Of a stretch of 17,203 bases of DNA, positions 1-9,222 are shown in pieces. The stretch comes from Circinella minor (taxonomy: Eukaryota > Mucoromycota > Mucoromycetes > Mucorales > Lichtheimiaceae): the NCBI GenBank assembly GCA_016758965.1, contig JAEPRB010000496.1, positions 1-17,203 on the forward strand, written 5' to 3'. Below the pieces are notes generated by a model. That model saw only the letters and a program-made list of their open reading frames with translations, had not been told where the DNA came from and did not search any database. Position numbers and translations under genes: made by a program. Position 1 is the stretch's first letter, and every line of letters starts with the position of its first letter.

Positions 1-41
1 TAAAATATTGTACTAAGAGAACGTCAATGTAAATTATATAG

Positions 42-191
42 GTGGATAGATATTTTGAAGAGCTTGATAAATTAAGCAAAGGAGGAAAAAAACGACAGGG
101 TGTAGAAGCAAAAGAAAGACGTGATGGCGGGGTTCGCGAGACCCCAATTAGTGAAGAAACAGTTGCCAGTTGGCCTGACTGGGCAAAATAA
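42..191 (+). CDS. 3'-terminal exon of an unidentified gene (partial)
   Basis: Reading from 42 gives 49 codons and a TAA stop at 189-191; the translation begins VDRYFEELDKL and ends SWPDWAK. It is charged and rich in Lys, Glu and Arg, with no domain I recognise. An in-frame TAG at 39-41 closes the frame upstream. The same bases form a plausible splice acceptor (..TATATAG), preceded by TACTAAG at 11-17, close to the fungal branch-site consensus. I therefore read 1-41 as the end of an intron and 42 as the start of the last exon. The gene converges on the tnp2 transposase, whose stop is only 72 bp away, so the two share an AT-rich 3' region. It could be a host gene or a second gene of the same transposon; the rest lies outside the window. 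Confidence 0.5.
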   Translation: MDRYFEELDKLSKGGKKRQGVEAKERRDGGVRETPISEETVASWPDWAK

Positions 192-263
192 AATTTTTCC
201 TTTTTTCCTTTATACATATTATTTTTATTTTTATTTTATGTTTTTTTTATGTGTAATCTAGCA

Positions 264-3200
264 CTATATTACTATTCTACGATTTAATGGAATTATGACA
301 ATTTTGGATGTATTCGGGTTGCCTTGTGTGCCATACGCAACAATGGCTACTTGTGATGAAATTCGGTGTACTGGTAATATGGAGTGACGATCATCTGCCA
401 TGAAACGATTGCGCCACTCCTCAAGACCTTCTTGTTCGAAACGTTGGCCTGCTTCAGTACGATACCAACGGACATATGCAAAATAATGCTGCTTTGGCAC
501 CCGATCGACAACAAGGACATGACGAAAATAATATTGGACTTGACCTGTCCAAGCTACAACATCACCATGTTGAAGGAATAATGCTTGTATGTGCGACCCT
601 CGAATTGACTTAGATGATGCTGACCGATATTGTTGACCAAATATTTCGATCGATCGGAATTTTTCCACTTCATTGTAACAACATATTCTTCCTGGCGTTC
701 GCTGCATAATAGTGTAAACACCATCGTAATGTTGCTGGTAATGTTGGAATAATAATTCGTATGGTTGCCCATTGAATCTTGTTTTTTGGCCTTCGCTCAT
801 TGATAATAAAGTATCAGCTGGTAGTGGTTCGCTGCCAATAACATCGATAGTCGGATCCGAAGATAATTGGTTAAAGATAAGTGGGTTGTATTGTGCTTGA
901 TTTTGTTGATTATGTATATGTGATTGACCAGCAATCTTTAATAAAACTTCTAGTTCTTGTTGACGACCCACCAAACGACTGCTTATCTTTGTATGAATAA
1001 AATCAAGTGCGCCGGTTTTTTCAATGAATCGTTTCATAAACGTCAACTCAAAGGCATCTTTTTGGTTGGTTTCCGCATCCTTCATGAACCCATTGTATCT
1101 CTCGAAGCTGAACAACCAATACGTGTATATAGTGGAAAAATCTTCGATCGTTTCGCGCAAATGAAGATGAAGATGCATATTTGGCGTTATGCTCTCTGGA
1201 CCGTATAAAGAACAACAGCGCCCGACAAACATTTTCAATAATCGATCAGCTTCATCAATCTCTTCGTATGTGATCGATGTTTTGGAAAGGAGACGACAAG
1301 CATTGACGAAGTTCATCCAATTACTCATGTGTGCAGCAGGAAGCTTGTTTTTGAGGACAAATGGAGAATATACAAGACACCACGCTTTCCAATCAGCAGC
1401 CGTCATAAATCCAAACTTGCGTTCGATTTTTCGGTTCAAAGATGGGATGCCAGGGGGCAACACAACACCATCCGCCAATTCTTGCATGTCAACTCCATCA
1501 GCATTAGTAAGCAGCCCATGTTCTCTCCATACGCGGACCATTCGATCAGCAGTTCCAAGAAAAAGATTATGCATTGGGTCGATCAAAACGCTACGTACTG
1601 GATCAAAATAGTGGAGTCTGTGGATTTGTGACCATCTTGTACCTGTTTCACGTTCGATACGCGTGCGTGCTGCCTGGGTTCTTGCTTCTAACCATTGTCC
1701 TGCTGCCGATGCATTACTTTCACGAGTTCTTAATCCATGTTCGCGATCAATGTTATTTCCTGAATAATCGAGGTTAGACGTTCCTGGGAAGACAACAAAT
1801 TCTCTTGTACATTTGTGACATGCTCGGGTGCTACTGTGTGATGTGAACCCTCCTACTTTGCGAGCGGCAGGGATGTCACAGGCGATGTTCAGCAAGGCTG
1901 CACGGATAACTGTACCATTGGGTTCTTGGAATGTTGGAATGGTAATACCGTTGAACAAACGAAGTAGCGAATCGACAAGAGGTTCCAAATATGAGTTTAT
2001 TTCGTACGTACTTGGCTCTTTTGGTCCAGGCATAACACCAACAAGGATAACATTTTCCATTTTGAAACGATCAGCACGAGGTAGATTATTACATACTAGA
2101 TATATGGCACCACATGAATAACCACTATCGAATGGAGCAAACCAATCAATGTTCAACGTAAGCATCAATGAGCGTGGTGTTTCTACGAAAGGCAAACCAG
2201 TGTTGGGATCAAGAAGATCGTACCACATCATACCATCGTATACATCATTAAAGAGACCTGGTTCCATATGGCGGCTTTTCCATTGTTCAATTTTGTCTTC
2301 GAAATTTCCGCGCATAAAAAGTCGCTTTAAGCTGTCTTCCAATGGGTAATATGCATACTTTTTATATGGCATTCCTCGGTTATTTGATCTTGTTGATGTT
2401 GATGTTGATTTCAATAATGGTGTATCACAAAGAGTACCATTCATACGTCTGCTTGGATTTGTACACCGTTCTGGACCGGGTAATGGATAAATAGCATGGC
2501 AAGTTGGACATGCACTATACATTCGGAGATCCTCGGTCAGATAATCAAGCCCAATCCATTTTTTCATTCCAGCGATCGAATGTGGAATACATTGACGAAT
2601 TTCTTCACCAACAAAACCACCGATCAACACAGAAATGAAGCTAATGAGAGTGTTTGCTATACGTTCCGATATATGGTTTATTTGAAAAAGGACGAGGAAT
2701 ACAAAAATATAAATTAACGGATTTGGAAGATGATCGAGTGGACTACCAGCAGGTATACTGATTTCATGAGCTAAATATATATACATAATGGTAATAATTA
2801 GTAACTTGGTTTTATATACTTTTTATTTCATCGATTTTTTTTTTTCATCTTTTTTTTATTTCATCGATTTTTTTTATTTCATCTTTTTTTTTTATTTCAT
2901 CCTTTTTTTTTTTTATTTCGATTCAATATACATACCTTCATTGTCATCAACAATCGCACCATCGAACTCGATATCAATTGCCGGACGAATTTCTTCATCA
3001 CTATTAATATCATGCTCTTCATCTTCGCGTGGATCAAACTGCTCGGGTAAGAGACCATCAACTACAAATATTCAGAAAGGTATTCATTATTATTATATTC
3101 TTGATTATTTTCCTTTACATATTTCCACAATATTATATATTATTGATACCCGCAACAAATGTCAACTTACCATCACCATATTCACCTTCGTCATTATAAT

Positions 3201-3526
3201 CCTCGTCAAAACCATAATCATAATCGGCAACATTATCATTATTGATATCACCATAATTATTATCTATATCCATTCTTGTATCATCGTCTACATTACACAC
3301 ACGTGGTTAGTTTTATACACAACTTCTCAACTTCCCAATTATAAAATATATTATTCATACCAGTACTTTCAACAGAAGGATCACCTGATATAGCTTCATG
3401 TATAATGGCAGCATTTTGATGTGCACGATACGTTCTGGCACTCACAATAAAACCCCTTCCTGGATTACGCTGTTGACACAAAGGACAAAAACAAAGGTAT
3501 GAAGGAGTTTCAAGGATATTTGACAT
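264..3526 (-). CDS. tnp2-family (CACTA/Plavaka-like) DDE transposase, four exons, intact
   Basis: Predicted nuclear transposase for cut-and-paste movement. Proposed exons are 3526-3361, 3287-3171, 3061-2936 and 2770-264. The introns have good donors (GTATGA, GTAAGT, GTATGT) and TAG acceptors, and joining them gives one open frame of 971 aa. The N-terminus carries a zinc-finger-like C14-x2-C17...H36, followed by an Asp/Glu-rich stretch in exons 2-3. Exon 4 holds a hydrophobic segment (about 155-192), a second cysteine cluster (C224, C227, C239, C251) and the tnp2 catalytic core. Core motifs are LNIDWFAPF (D345), NLPR with a following PGP, CDIPAARK (D435), CHKC, IDPMHNLFLG (D534) and FERYNG (E693); ILPVHRI lies near the C-terminus. 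The listed acidic residues are the candidate catalytic set by family analogy. The start codon opens directly into the cysteine motif. No premature stop was found, so it may be functional. The ends of its transposon were not identified. Confidence 0.85.
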
Positions 3527-3572
3527 TGTGAGGATATGGAAAGTGAGAGTAGTAAGATTGGATAAAAATAAT

Positions 3573-3812
3573 ATGAAAATGTTTTTTTCTTTCTTTAGTC
3601 GCTCTCTTTTTATATTAAATTTTATCATATACTTTTTATTACTGTTGGTGTTCTTACTATTACTATCATCCATTACTATTATACTACTTTTTTTCTTGGC
3701 ACGTTGGTATGGTAAGTATCACATTTTTTATTTTATTTCTTTAATTTTAATAAACTAATATTGCTTTTCAATTATTATTACAGTGGTACTTCTTGGCGCC
3801 TTGGCAATATAA
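3573..3812 (+). CDS. possible small two-exon hydrophobic protein (55 aa)
   Basis: An ATG at 3573 opens a frame to 3711, followed by a GTAAGT donor at 3712, a candidate branch site AACTAAT near 3756 and a TTACAG acceptor ending at 3783. Splicing this 72-bp intron keeps the frame, and it ends at TAA 3810-3812. The 55-aa product is almost entirely hydrophobic, with runs such as NFIIYFLLLLVFLLLL, and would be membrane-embedded. It is divergent from the tnp2 transposase, whose start codon is 46 bp away, so the two could share a promoter. No homologue is recognised. AT-rich DNA encodes Phe/Leu/Ile by chance, so the intron signals are the main reason to list it. It may be an accidental ORF in a promoter region. 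Confidence 0.22.
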
Positions 3813-3976
3813 ATATGTAGTTCGTATTACGTTTTTATTATTATGAATTTGATTTCAAAACACGCCTTCTTGGCAACTCCCCTTAATAGGTAATTGTAAA
3901 TGTCAACTTATAAAAATATTACACAACGAAAAACCGATTTATTATAATAGATATATTTTATTATTATTTATTATTA

Positions 3977-4692
3977 TTATAGTTCTTGGCTTCGTTCACG
4001 AAAAAAATCTTTAGCATTGCACATGTTCAGCTCGCGATTGCAATTATCCAACTTTTCCTCCAACAACTTAATGATCGTTTGATGTTCGATCGAGTAATCT
4101 TTAGCACATGCTTTCAGCATGACTTCATTGGCAGTTGTATACCAATCCTGCAACTGCTCTTCAAGTTCCTCCTTCTCCTCCGAATATACTTTTCTTTTTG
4201 CTGCCACTACAGCTTTTTCTATGTCTTTTTTAAAACGAATGTCGTCCTGTTTTTCTTCGAGCTCTTCCTCAAATTCATCGCGGAGCCTTTGGTTAAGATT
4301 CTGTTGAGCAACACTGATTAAACTTAGTTAGAATGCAGGTAAGTGTGTTATACTGTTACAACAAAAAGAAAATGGCTTACAGTTTTCCCTCAATGAAAGC
4401 GCTCAACTCGGCACAAAATTTGCCTTCCTGATGCTCTTTCTTCAAGCGTTCCAAAACATCAACACAATAATCTGATAACTCATCTTGTGGCACATTAGAA
4501 AGGACATCAAACAATGCTTTAATACTATTCAAAATATACTAGCACTCAATATGATGACAGGTAATAAAAATATTCCATAACACAATAATGATTTAGAAGA
4601 ACATACAACATTGTTTCTCGACCGTATAACTGGCCTAATAATGTGTGGAAACTCATTCCATCACTTCCAATGGTTTGCTGTTTGGTATTCAT
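3977..4692 (-). CDS. coiled-coil protein of unknown function, three exons (188 aa)
   Basis: Proposed exons are 4692-4607, 4524-4381 and 4313-3977. Donors are GTATGT and GTAAGC; acceptors are GAATAG and AATCAG. Phases agree at both junctions, giving 188 aa with no internal stop. The first 25 residues (MNTKQQTIG...) are followed by a helical segment in exon 2 (ALFDVLSNVPQDELSDYCVD). Exon 3 is dominated by Glu/Lys/Gln-rich heptad-like sequence (for example DEFEEELEEKQDDIRFKKD, then EEKEELEEQLQDW), so a long coiled coil is likely. No enzymatic motif is seen. It is on the same strand as the tnp2 transposase, 450 bp upstream of it. The DIRS element begins only 126 bp upstream of its start codon, so the DIRS insertion may have displaced its promoter. 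It could be a host gene or an accessory transposon gene; the sequence alone does not decide. Confidence 0.6.
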
Positions 4693-4842
4693 GTTATTAA
4701 TAGAAGAAATTATTCTTTTTTTTTAAAAAAAAAATCAAAATAAAGATATCAAAAATAATTGAATAAAAAAAAAGCTATTATTTATTGTTTGTAAACAATC
4801 ATATAAAAGTAAACTGCTGTTCGTTCAGTCCGAAGGACTGGA

Positions 4843-4983
4843 CGAACCTGAACTGATAGAGTGCTGTGATCATAATTCTCTCTTTATTAACCGAAACATA
4901 ACAAATGAAATAAAATAAATATAATTTTTTTTTTTTTTTTTTATAAATCTAATGTGAGTCCTATCCTTGAACCTTGATCATTT
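4843..4983. repeat. right inverted terminal repeat of the DIRS element
   Basis: This 141-bp stretch is the reverse complement of 9092-9222. The only differences I see are the length of a homopolymer (18 T here, 9 A in the other copy) and one single-base indel in the AAATGAAATAAAA stretch. The outer 25 bp (4818-4842) are specific to this end and pair with the left half of the ICR. Confidence 0.9.
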
Positions 4984-5016
4984 GAGCGTAGCCGGAAGCA
5001 GTGGGTGGGTGGGACC

Positions 5017-5133
5017 CTCTATCAGTTCAGGTTCGTCCAGTCCTTCGGACTGAACGAACAATTGTCTATCACTAAGTTCCAGACAATTGAGGTAGTCCAT
5101 CGGACTTACCGAACCTGAACTGATAGAGTGCTG
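5017..5133. repeat. DIRS internal complementary region (ICR)
   Basis: Bases 5017-5060 are the exact reverse complement of the right outer end 4818-4861. Bases 5057-5133 are the exact reverse complement of the left outer end 9199-9275. The two halves overlap by AACA at 5057-5060. In the DIRS1 replication model the ICR acts as a splint that brings the two ends of the cDNA together to form a circle, which the tyrosine recombinase then integrates. The region lies between the recombinase gene and the right inverted repeat, the expected place. Confidence 0.9.
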
Positions 5134-5242
5134 GATGCAGAGAAAAAACCGCTTGAATATATGAGCTTGACCATGGTGGGCTTGACCCGACATGTGATGT
5201 CGGACTTGTATTGAATATTTTGCTTGATAGAGTAACATGTTC

Positions 5243-5263
5243 TTTTTTTTTTTTTTTTTTTTT
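5243..5263. repeat. 21-bp poly-T (poly-A on the coding strand) downstream of the DIRS recombinase
   Basis: An uninterrupted run of 21 T on the + strand lies between the end of the recombinase frame (5291) and the ICR. On the coding strand it is A21. It may be a 3' untranslated homopolymer or a fossil poly(A); its function is unknown. Confidence 0.6.
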
Positions 5264-5290
5264 GAGAGATGACCTGCGAGGTGGAGAACG

Positions 5291-6301
5291 TTAAGGGAGC
5301 GTGTTGATAACCGCCGCTGAGATATTATTTGCAGTGTGACGATCGCGTCAGTAATGATTATTAAAAACAGAAGAGGAAGACCAGTTCCCCATTAACAAGA
5401 CGTCATCTAACAAAACACCATTACGTAGTGCCTTGTCTGACGCCACGGAACGGACTGAAGGGAGCCTTGAACCATTGAGGGAAGCCGTAGGAGAGAGTTT
5501 GAGCACCGAACGGATATATGTAGAAAGCGTGGTAACTGCCAAAGGTTGATCCGTATGACGACTGTTGACGAAGAGAAACTGGCTTGAAGACCGTCCTGGG
5601 TGTGCAACCAGAGCCTTGAATGTCGCAACAGGACATAAGTCTACATCATCAAGCAACGGAAGGAGTACCAAGTCCTTGTTAATTCGACGACCTTGCCTTG
5701 TTTCTTTAGGTGCGACGATCATCAGATGCAGATGCGAGTCCTCATCAACCGAACAATCCGGTAACGAAATACAATGCAGATCGGAAGGTCTTAAAAATGC
5801 TGCTGCCGCTAACAAAAACGCACACTTCTTGGACAAGGAATTGAGTGAAGTCGATGTATTGGAAGGTATGGAGCGCAGGAAAGTAAATGATGGGGTCAGA
5901 TCAACCGGTGACTTGGTCAGAGATATAGGAGGTGCTGCTTTTTTGATGCATGACAAAAATTGATATAATTCTTTTGATTTTGAAAAAGTAGATGGGTCAA
6001 CATGAAACGCAGTTACTGCCCAGCGAAATAAGTTGATTGTACTAGGAGCAAAACCGGAATCCGAAGCAAGTTGTAAAAATTCGATAAGTTGAACGGTAGT
6101 GTATTGATTCAAATCAATAGCGAAATGTCGACCCCAATGAAGAAAAAGATATTGGCCTCTACGGTAGGAGCGGCCTTGAGATCCGTGCGTGCTATCTTGA
6201 ACATAACGATCCACCATCCAAGGGGAAAAACCTAGTAATTGATATCGCCTCCGCAAAGTCGCCACACGGAGAGTTTCCAACTCGGATTTGTCCAAGGCCA
6301 T
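5291..6301 (-). pseudogene. DIRS tyrosine recombinase, nonsense codon after the catalytic Tyr
   Basis: Predicted tyrosine recombinase that would integrate the circular DIRS cDNA. From the ATG at 6301 (MALDKSEL) the frame gives 317 aa to a TGA at 5350-5348. An N-terminal SAM-like helical domain (about 20-125) is followed by the catalytic domain. Visible residues are R171 in FLRPSDL, K199 in APKETR, R284 in PSVRS, and Y317 in the C-terminal GNWSSSSVFNNHY box. The His usually placed three residues before the second Arg is Pro281 here. The TGA falls directly after Tyr317, yet the frame then stays open for 18 more codons (beginning RDRHTANN) to TAA at 5293-5291. I infer that an Arg CGA codon became TGA. 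The frame is also open upstream to 7153 inside pol, but that part shows no recombinase similarity, and overlap of pol and recombinase frames is known in DIRS elements. Confidence 0.8.
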
Positions 6302-8190
6302 CGTGTGAAAGGAGAAGTCGTTTGTATGTGAAGATGTGGAGACAAGATGATGGGATGATCGATGGCCAGGGATCGCAGAAGAGGAAACCAAATCGCACTC
6401 TGCCAGTACGGGACTACTACTGTGGCGGTGATCTGTTCTTGTTGAATCTTCTGGAGAGTTTGGAGTATTAGGTTCTATGGCGGGTGAATGTATGGGTTCT
6501 GGAAGATGCGCCAAGAGAGGCTGAATGCATCCGTTGCCCATGCCTGAGGGTCCTGTTTCCATGACACATATCGAGGAAGAAGATGGTTCGTCCGATCGGC
6601 AAACAGATCCACATTGTGGGTTCCCCAGCATGCTTGAATGTGGTGTTGAAATGTGTTCGGAATTAGCTGCCAATGATTCTTGGTGTGAAAATGACGAGAT
6701 GCGTAATCGGCTTGAATATTGTTCACCCCCGCAATGTGTTGTGCTTGTATGCGAAGTTGGCGTTGCAGACATTGTTCCCAGATGGTTGTCGCCAAGGAAT
6801 TTAATAAAAGAGAATGAGTACCGCCGTGTCGGTTGATATAGCTCTTGGCCGTCATATTGTCTGTTCAACTTAAAATAGTGGTATTCTTGAGGTGCGGAAA
6901 ACATTGAAGGATCAAATGAATCGCCTTCAGCTCCCGCCAATTGATCGACATCTCGCGTTCTTGTTTGGTCCAGTGTCCTTGAACCATGTGGTTCTGATAG
7001 ACGCCGCCCCAACCTTGGTCGCTTGCATCCACGTACATTGTATGTTGTGGCGTTATCGGAAGGAGAGAGCGACCGTTCCATTTTTTCAGGTTGGCTAGCC
7101 ACCAAGTCAATACTTCCAGGCAGTCTTGTGTTAGGGGAAGAGGTTGATCCCAACCTTGGTCGTTCTTGACATTCTGAATCTTGAATTGAAGCAGAGATCG
7201 AGTGTACAATTGGGCTGGAAAGAGCGCAATGGTCGCCGCCTTGATACGCATTGTCAAGCTGTGAACCTGGCGGGGAGTCTGTACTGGATGGTGAAGCAGC
7301 GAGTGGATGGAGCGTCGAAGATCTCGCAGTTTGGGATCAGGAAGTTTTGCTGTCATGGTAGTTGTATTCAGGTGATAACCAAGATGGTTGATTTGTTGTT
7401 GTGGTTGAAGATTTGACTTTTTTATATTGACCAACCACCCCAGTTCTTGGAGTTTGCTGATTATTTGTGCTGTGTGAGATGTTGTCTGGTGTCGTGACGT
7501 ACCCATAATCAACCAATCGTCGAGATAGGCCGTGACCCGTATCCCTTGACTGCGTGCCCATTTCAAAATTGGTTGGCATAGTTTGGTAAAAAGCCAAGGG
7601 ACTTGGGAAAGACCAAACGGAGTCGTTCGAAACTGGTAGGTTTGACCTTCCCATGTGAAACGAAGATAACGACGGGATTGGTGATGAACGACGATATAGA
7701 GAAAAGCGTCGGCAAGATCTATTGAGGTAAGATAATCGTTTGGCTGAATCATCTTGATGACTTGTTGGAGCGTCTCCATTTTGAACTTGGGGGCATGTAA
7801 ATACTGATTTAATATTTTTAGGTTGAAAACGGGGCGAAAGCCGCTGTTGCATTTTGGAATTACAAACATAGTGCTGCTGAATCCTTGTCCAGAAGTTACT
7901 GGTTCGATGGCCTTTTTGTGTAATAGGTCCGCGATCTCCTGTTGAAGAAGAGATTTTTGTTCCGCTGTTTGAGCGATGGTAGGTCTGTTGTGAGAGGTTA
8001 TCGGGGGTTGGCGGAGGAACTGGAGTCGAAAACCACGTTTGATGATGGAATGAGCCCAATGATTGGTGGTTAGGTTCACCCAAGCGCGCCAATGTCGCTG
8101 GAGACGACCACCTACTGGCGGGTGTTTCTGATGCTGTTGCTGTTGCTGTTGTTGAATTGGTTGGTATGGCGGGGTCTGCTGGAGTAGGTG
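6232..8190 (-). pseudogene. DIRS pol: reverse transcriptase, RNase H, methylase-like domain, interrupted by two stops
   Basis: One reading frame runs from 8190 to TAG at 6234-6232, about 650 codons. It begins with a Gln-rich stretch, then VGGRLQRHW and the RT domain. RT motifs are SIDLADAF (first catalytic Asp), PFGLSQVPW and YLDDWLIMG (catalytic Asp pair). RNase H follows with YVDASDQGWGG, INWRELKAIH, TDN and HIAGVNNIQADYASR. Next is the segment VDLFADRTNHLLP...YIHPP, which matches the Dam-like methylase region described in DIRS1-type elements, and a tail with VVPYWQSAIW. Two stops break the frame: TGA at 6867-6865 just before the RNase H TDN motif, and TAG at 6477-6475 right after IHPP, where Trp is expected. 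Sequence after each stop remains recognisable in the same frame, so these are point mutations. The start is unclear: no ATG opens the frame, and an in-frame TAA lies at 8193-8191. Confidence 0.85.
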
Positions 8191-8300
8191 TTAGTGCTGT
8201 TGTTGTTGTTGCGTGATTGGTGTTGTCGGAAAGGATTGTTTGAGTGTTGAGTGCGAGTGAGAGTGGTGTCGGGATGCCCGCCATCGCCTGATGGGCTGGA

Positions 8301-9059
8301 TCAAAAAAACGAGGAAGGTGCTGATGAAATGGGGTGTCTATTGGATGGTCTGAAACGGTTTCCCGAAGAAAATCGGGCTTCTCGCAGACTCTTTTGAAGA
8401 GCCGTATGGTTGGAAACTGTTTCTTTGAAGACATCGGCCGCCATAGTATATGCTCGCTCCGAAGTTGGTTGACATATTGATGGGTTAACGGCTCGAAGAG
8501 CAAGCTGATTACGAGCTTGGTTAATCGTACCCTTGGTGTGCAAAATAAGCGTGCGAACATCATTGATAGTGGCAAAGATACGCTCAACCTGGTCAGCTGG
8601 CAATAGTGGAAGTATCATATAACCCAGAACATCTAGAGGTCGAAGGACAGCAGATAACGTGTATTGGAAATTGCGTAAAGTGTTATCTTCAGTTACTTGT
8701 CTTTTTGAAAATAGCCTAGCAGCCTCCGGAACTGGAGCTGGTGCTTTATAGGTAAAACCATGTATAGGAGGATATCTCTCTATAAGTTGCGTGCGCTCCT
8801 CGGCAACGAGCGTGCTTGTGAATGTGGATTGATCCAAAGTAGGCATCAAATAGGTTAAAGTAGCGGAAGGGGTCCAGTCAAAAGAAGGACGTACTGGTAA
8901 GTCATGAGGTACTGGTGTGACAGGGGAAGGGGCAACAGGGTCTGTGCATGCTTGATACAGATCCTCGATAAGTTGTTGCTGTCTTGTCACCTGTTCCACC
9001 AGTTGTTGAACTTGATTAATATCAGGATTGATTGTTTGTTCTGACATGGATAATTTCAA
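8301..9059 (-). CDS. DIRS ORF1, Gag-like protein (252 aa)
   Basis: First gene of the DIRS element, beginning just inside the left inverted repeat. The frame is uninterrupted for 252 codons from ATG 9059; a second ATG lies four codons downstream (MSEQTIN). The N-terminus is Gln-rich and probably coiled (INQVQQLVEQVTRQQQL). A Pro-rich linker follows, then a helical central region (about 95-215) of the sort found in DIRS Gag proteins (ATINDVRTLILHTKGTINQA). No zinc knuckle is visible. The frame ends at TGA 8303-8301, which overlaps a run of seven A/T bases. The pol frame is -1 relative to this frame. Assignment as Gag-like rests on position, length and general character, not on a catalytic motif. 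Confidence 0.75.
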   Translation of the reverse strand: MKLSMSEQTINPDINQVQQLVEQVTRQQQLIEDLYQACTDPVAPSPVTPVPHDLPVRPSFDWTPSATLTYLMPTLDQSTFTSTLVAEERTQLIERYPPIHGFTYKAPAPVPEAARLFSKRQVTEDNTLRNFQYTLSAVLRPLDVLGYMILPLLPADQVERIFATINDVRTLILHTKGTINQARNQLALRAVNPSICQPTSERAYTMAADVFKETVSNHTALQKSLREARFSSGNRFRPSNRHPISSAPSSFF

Positions 9060-9091
9060 TGAAAGCGGTTATGACCGGCGTAGCGAAAGAA

Positions 9092-9222
9092 AAATGATCA
9101 AGGTTCAAGGATAGGACTCACATTAGATTTATAAAAAAAAATTATATTTATTTTATTCATTTGTTATGTTTCGGTTAATAAAGAGAGAATTATGATCACA
9201 GCACTCTATCAGTTCAGGTTCG
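9092..9222. repeat. left inverted terminal repeat of the DIRS element
   Basis: This 131-bp stretch is the inverted copy of 4843-4983 (see that entry for the differences). Outside it, 9223-9275 is specific to the left end and is copied in inverted form in the ICR. It contains AATTGTC/GACAATT arms at 9243-9273. Confidence 0.9.

Noticed and set aside
113..138. GC-rich GGGGTTCGCGAGACCCC resembling a tRNA T-arm/B box
   Set aside because: No acceptor stem, D-arm or anticodon arm pairs around it, and it falls within an open coding exon.
957..2349. Several + strand frames of 65-140 aa
   Set aside because: All are antisense to exon 4 of the tnp2 transposase, whose motifs are conserved on the - strand.
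4978..5238. 86-aa - strand frame beside the DIRS right end
   Set aside because: It lies across the ICR and the inverted-repeat boundary; its sequence is explained by the palindromic repeats and has no conserved domain.
6302..7153. N-terminal extension of the recombinase frame (about 284 aa)
   Set aside because: The frame is open but overlaps RNase H and the methylase-like region in another frame and has no recombinase features; kept only from the ATG at 6301.
7337..8587. Long - strand frame of 416 aa overlapping gag and the RT region
   Set aside because: It is a different frame of the same DNA. The RT motifs (DLADAF, YLDDW) are in the frame ending at 6232, and this frame shows only Thr/Pro/Gln-rich sequence from the repeated CAA tract plus shadow sequence.
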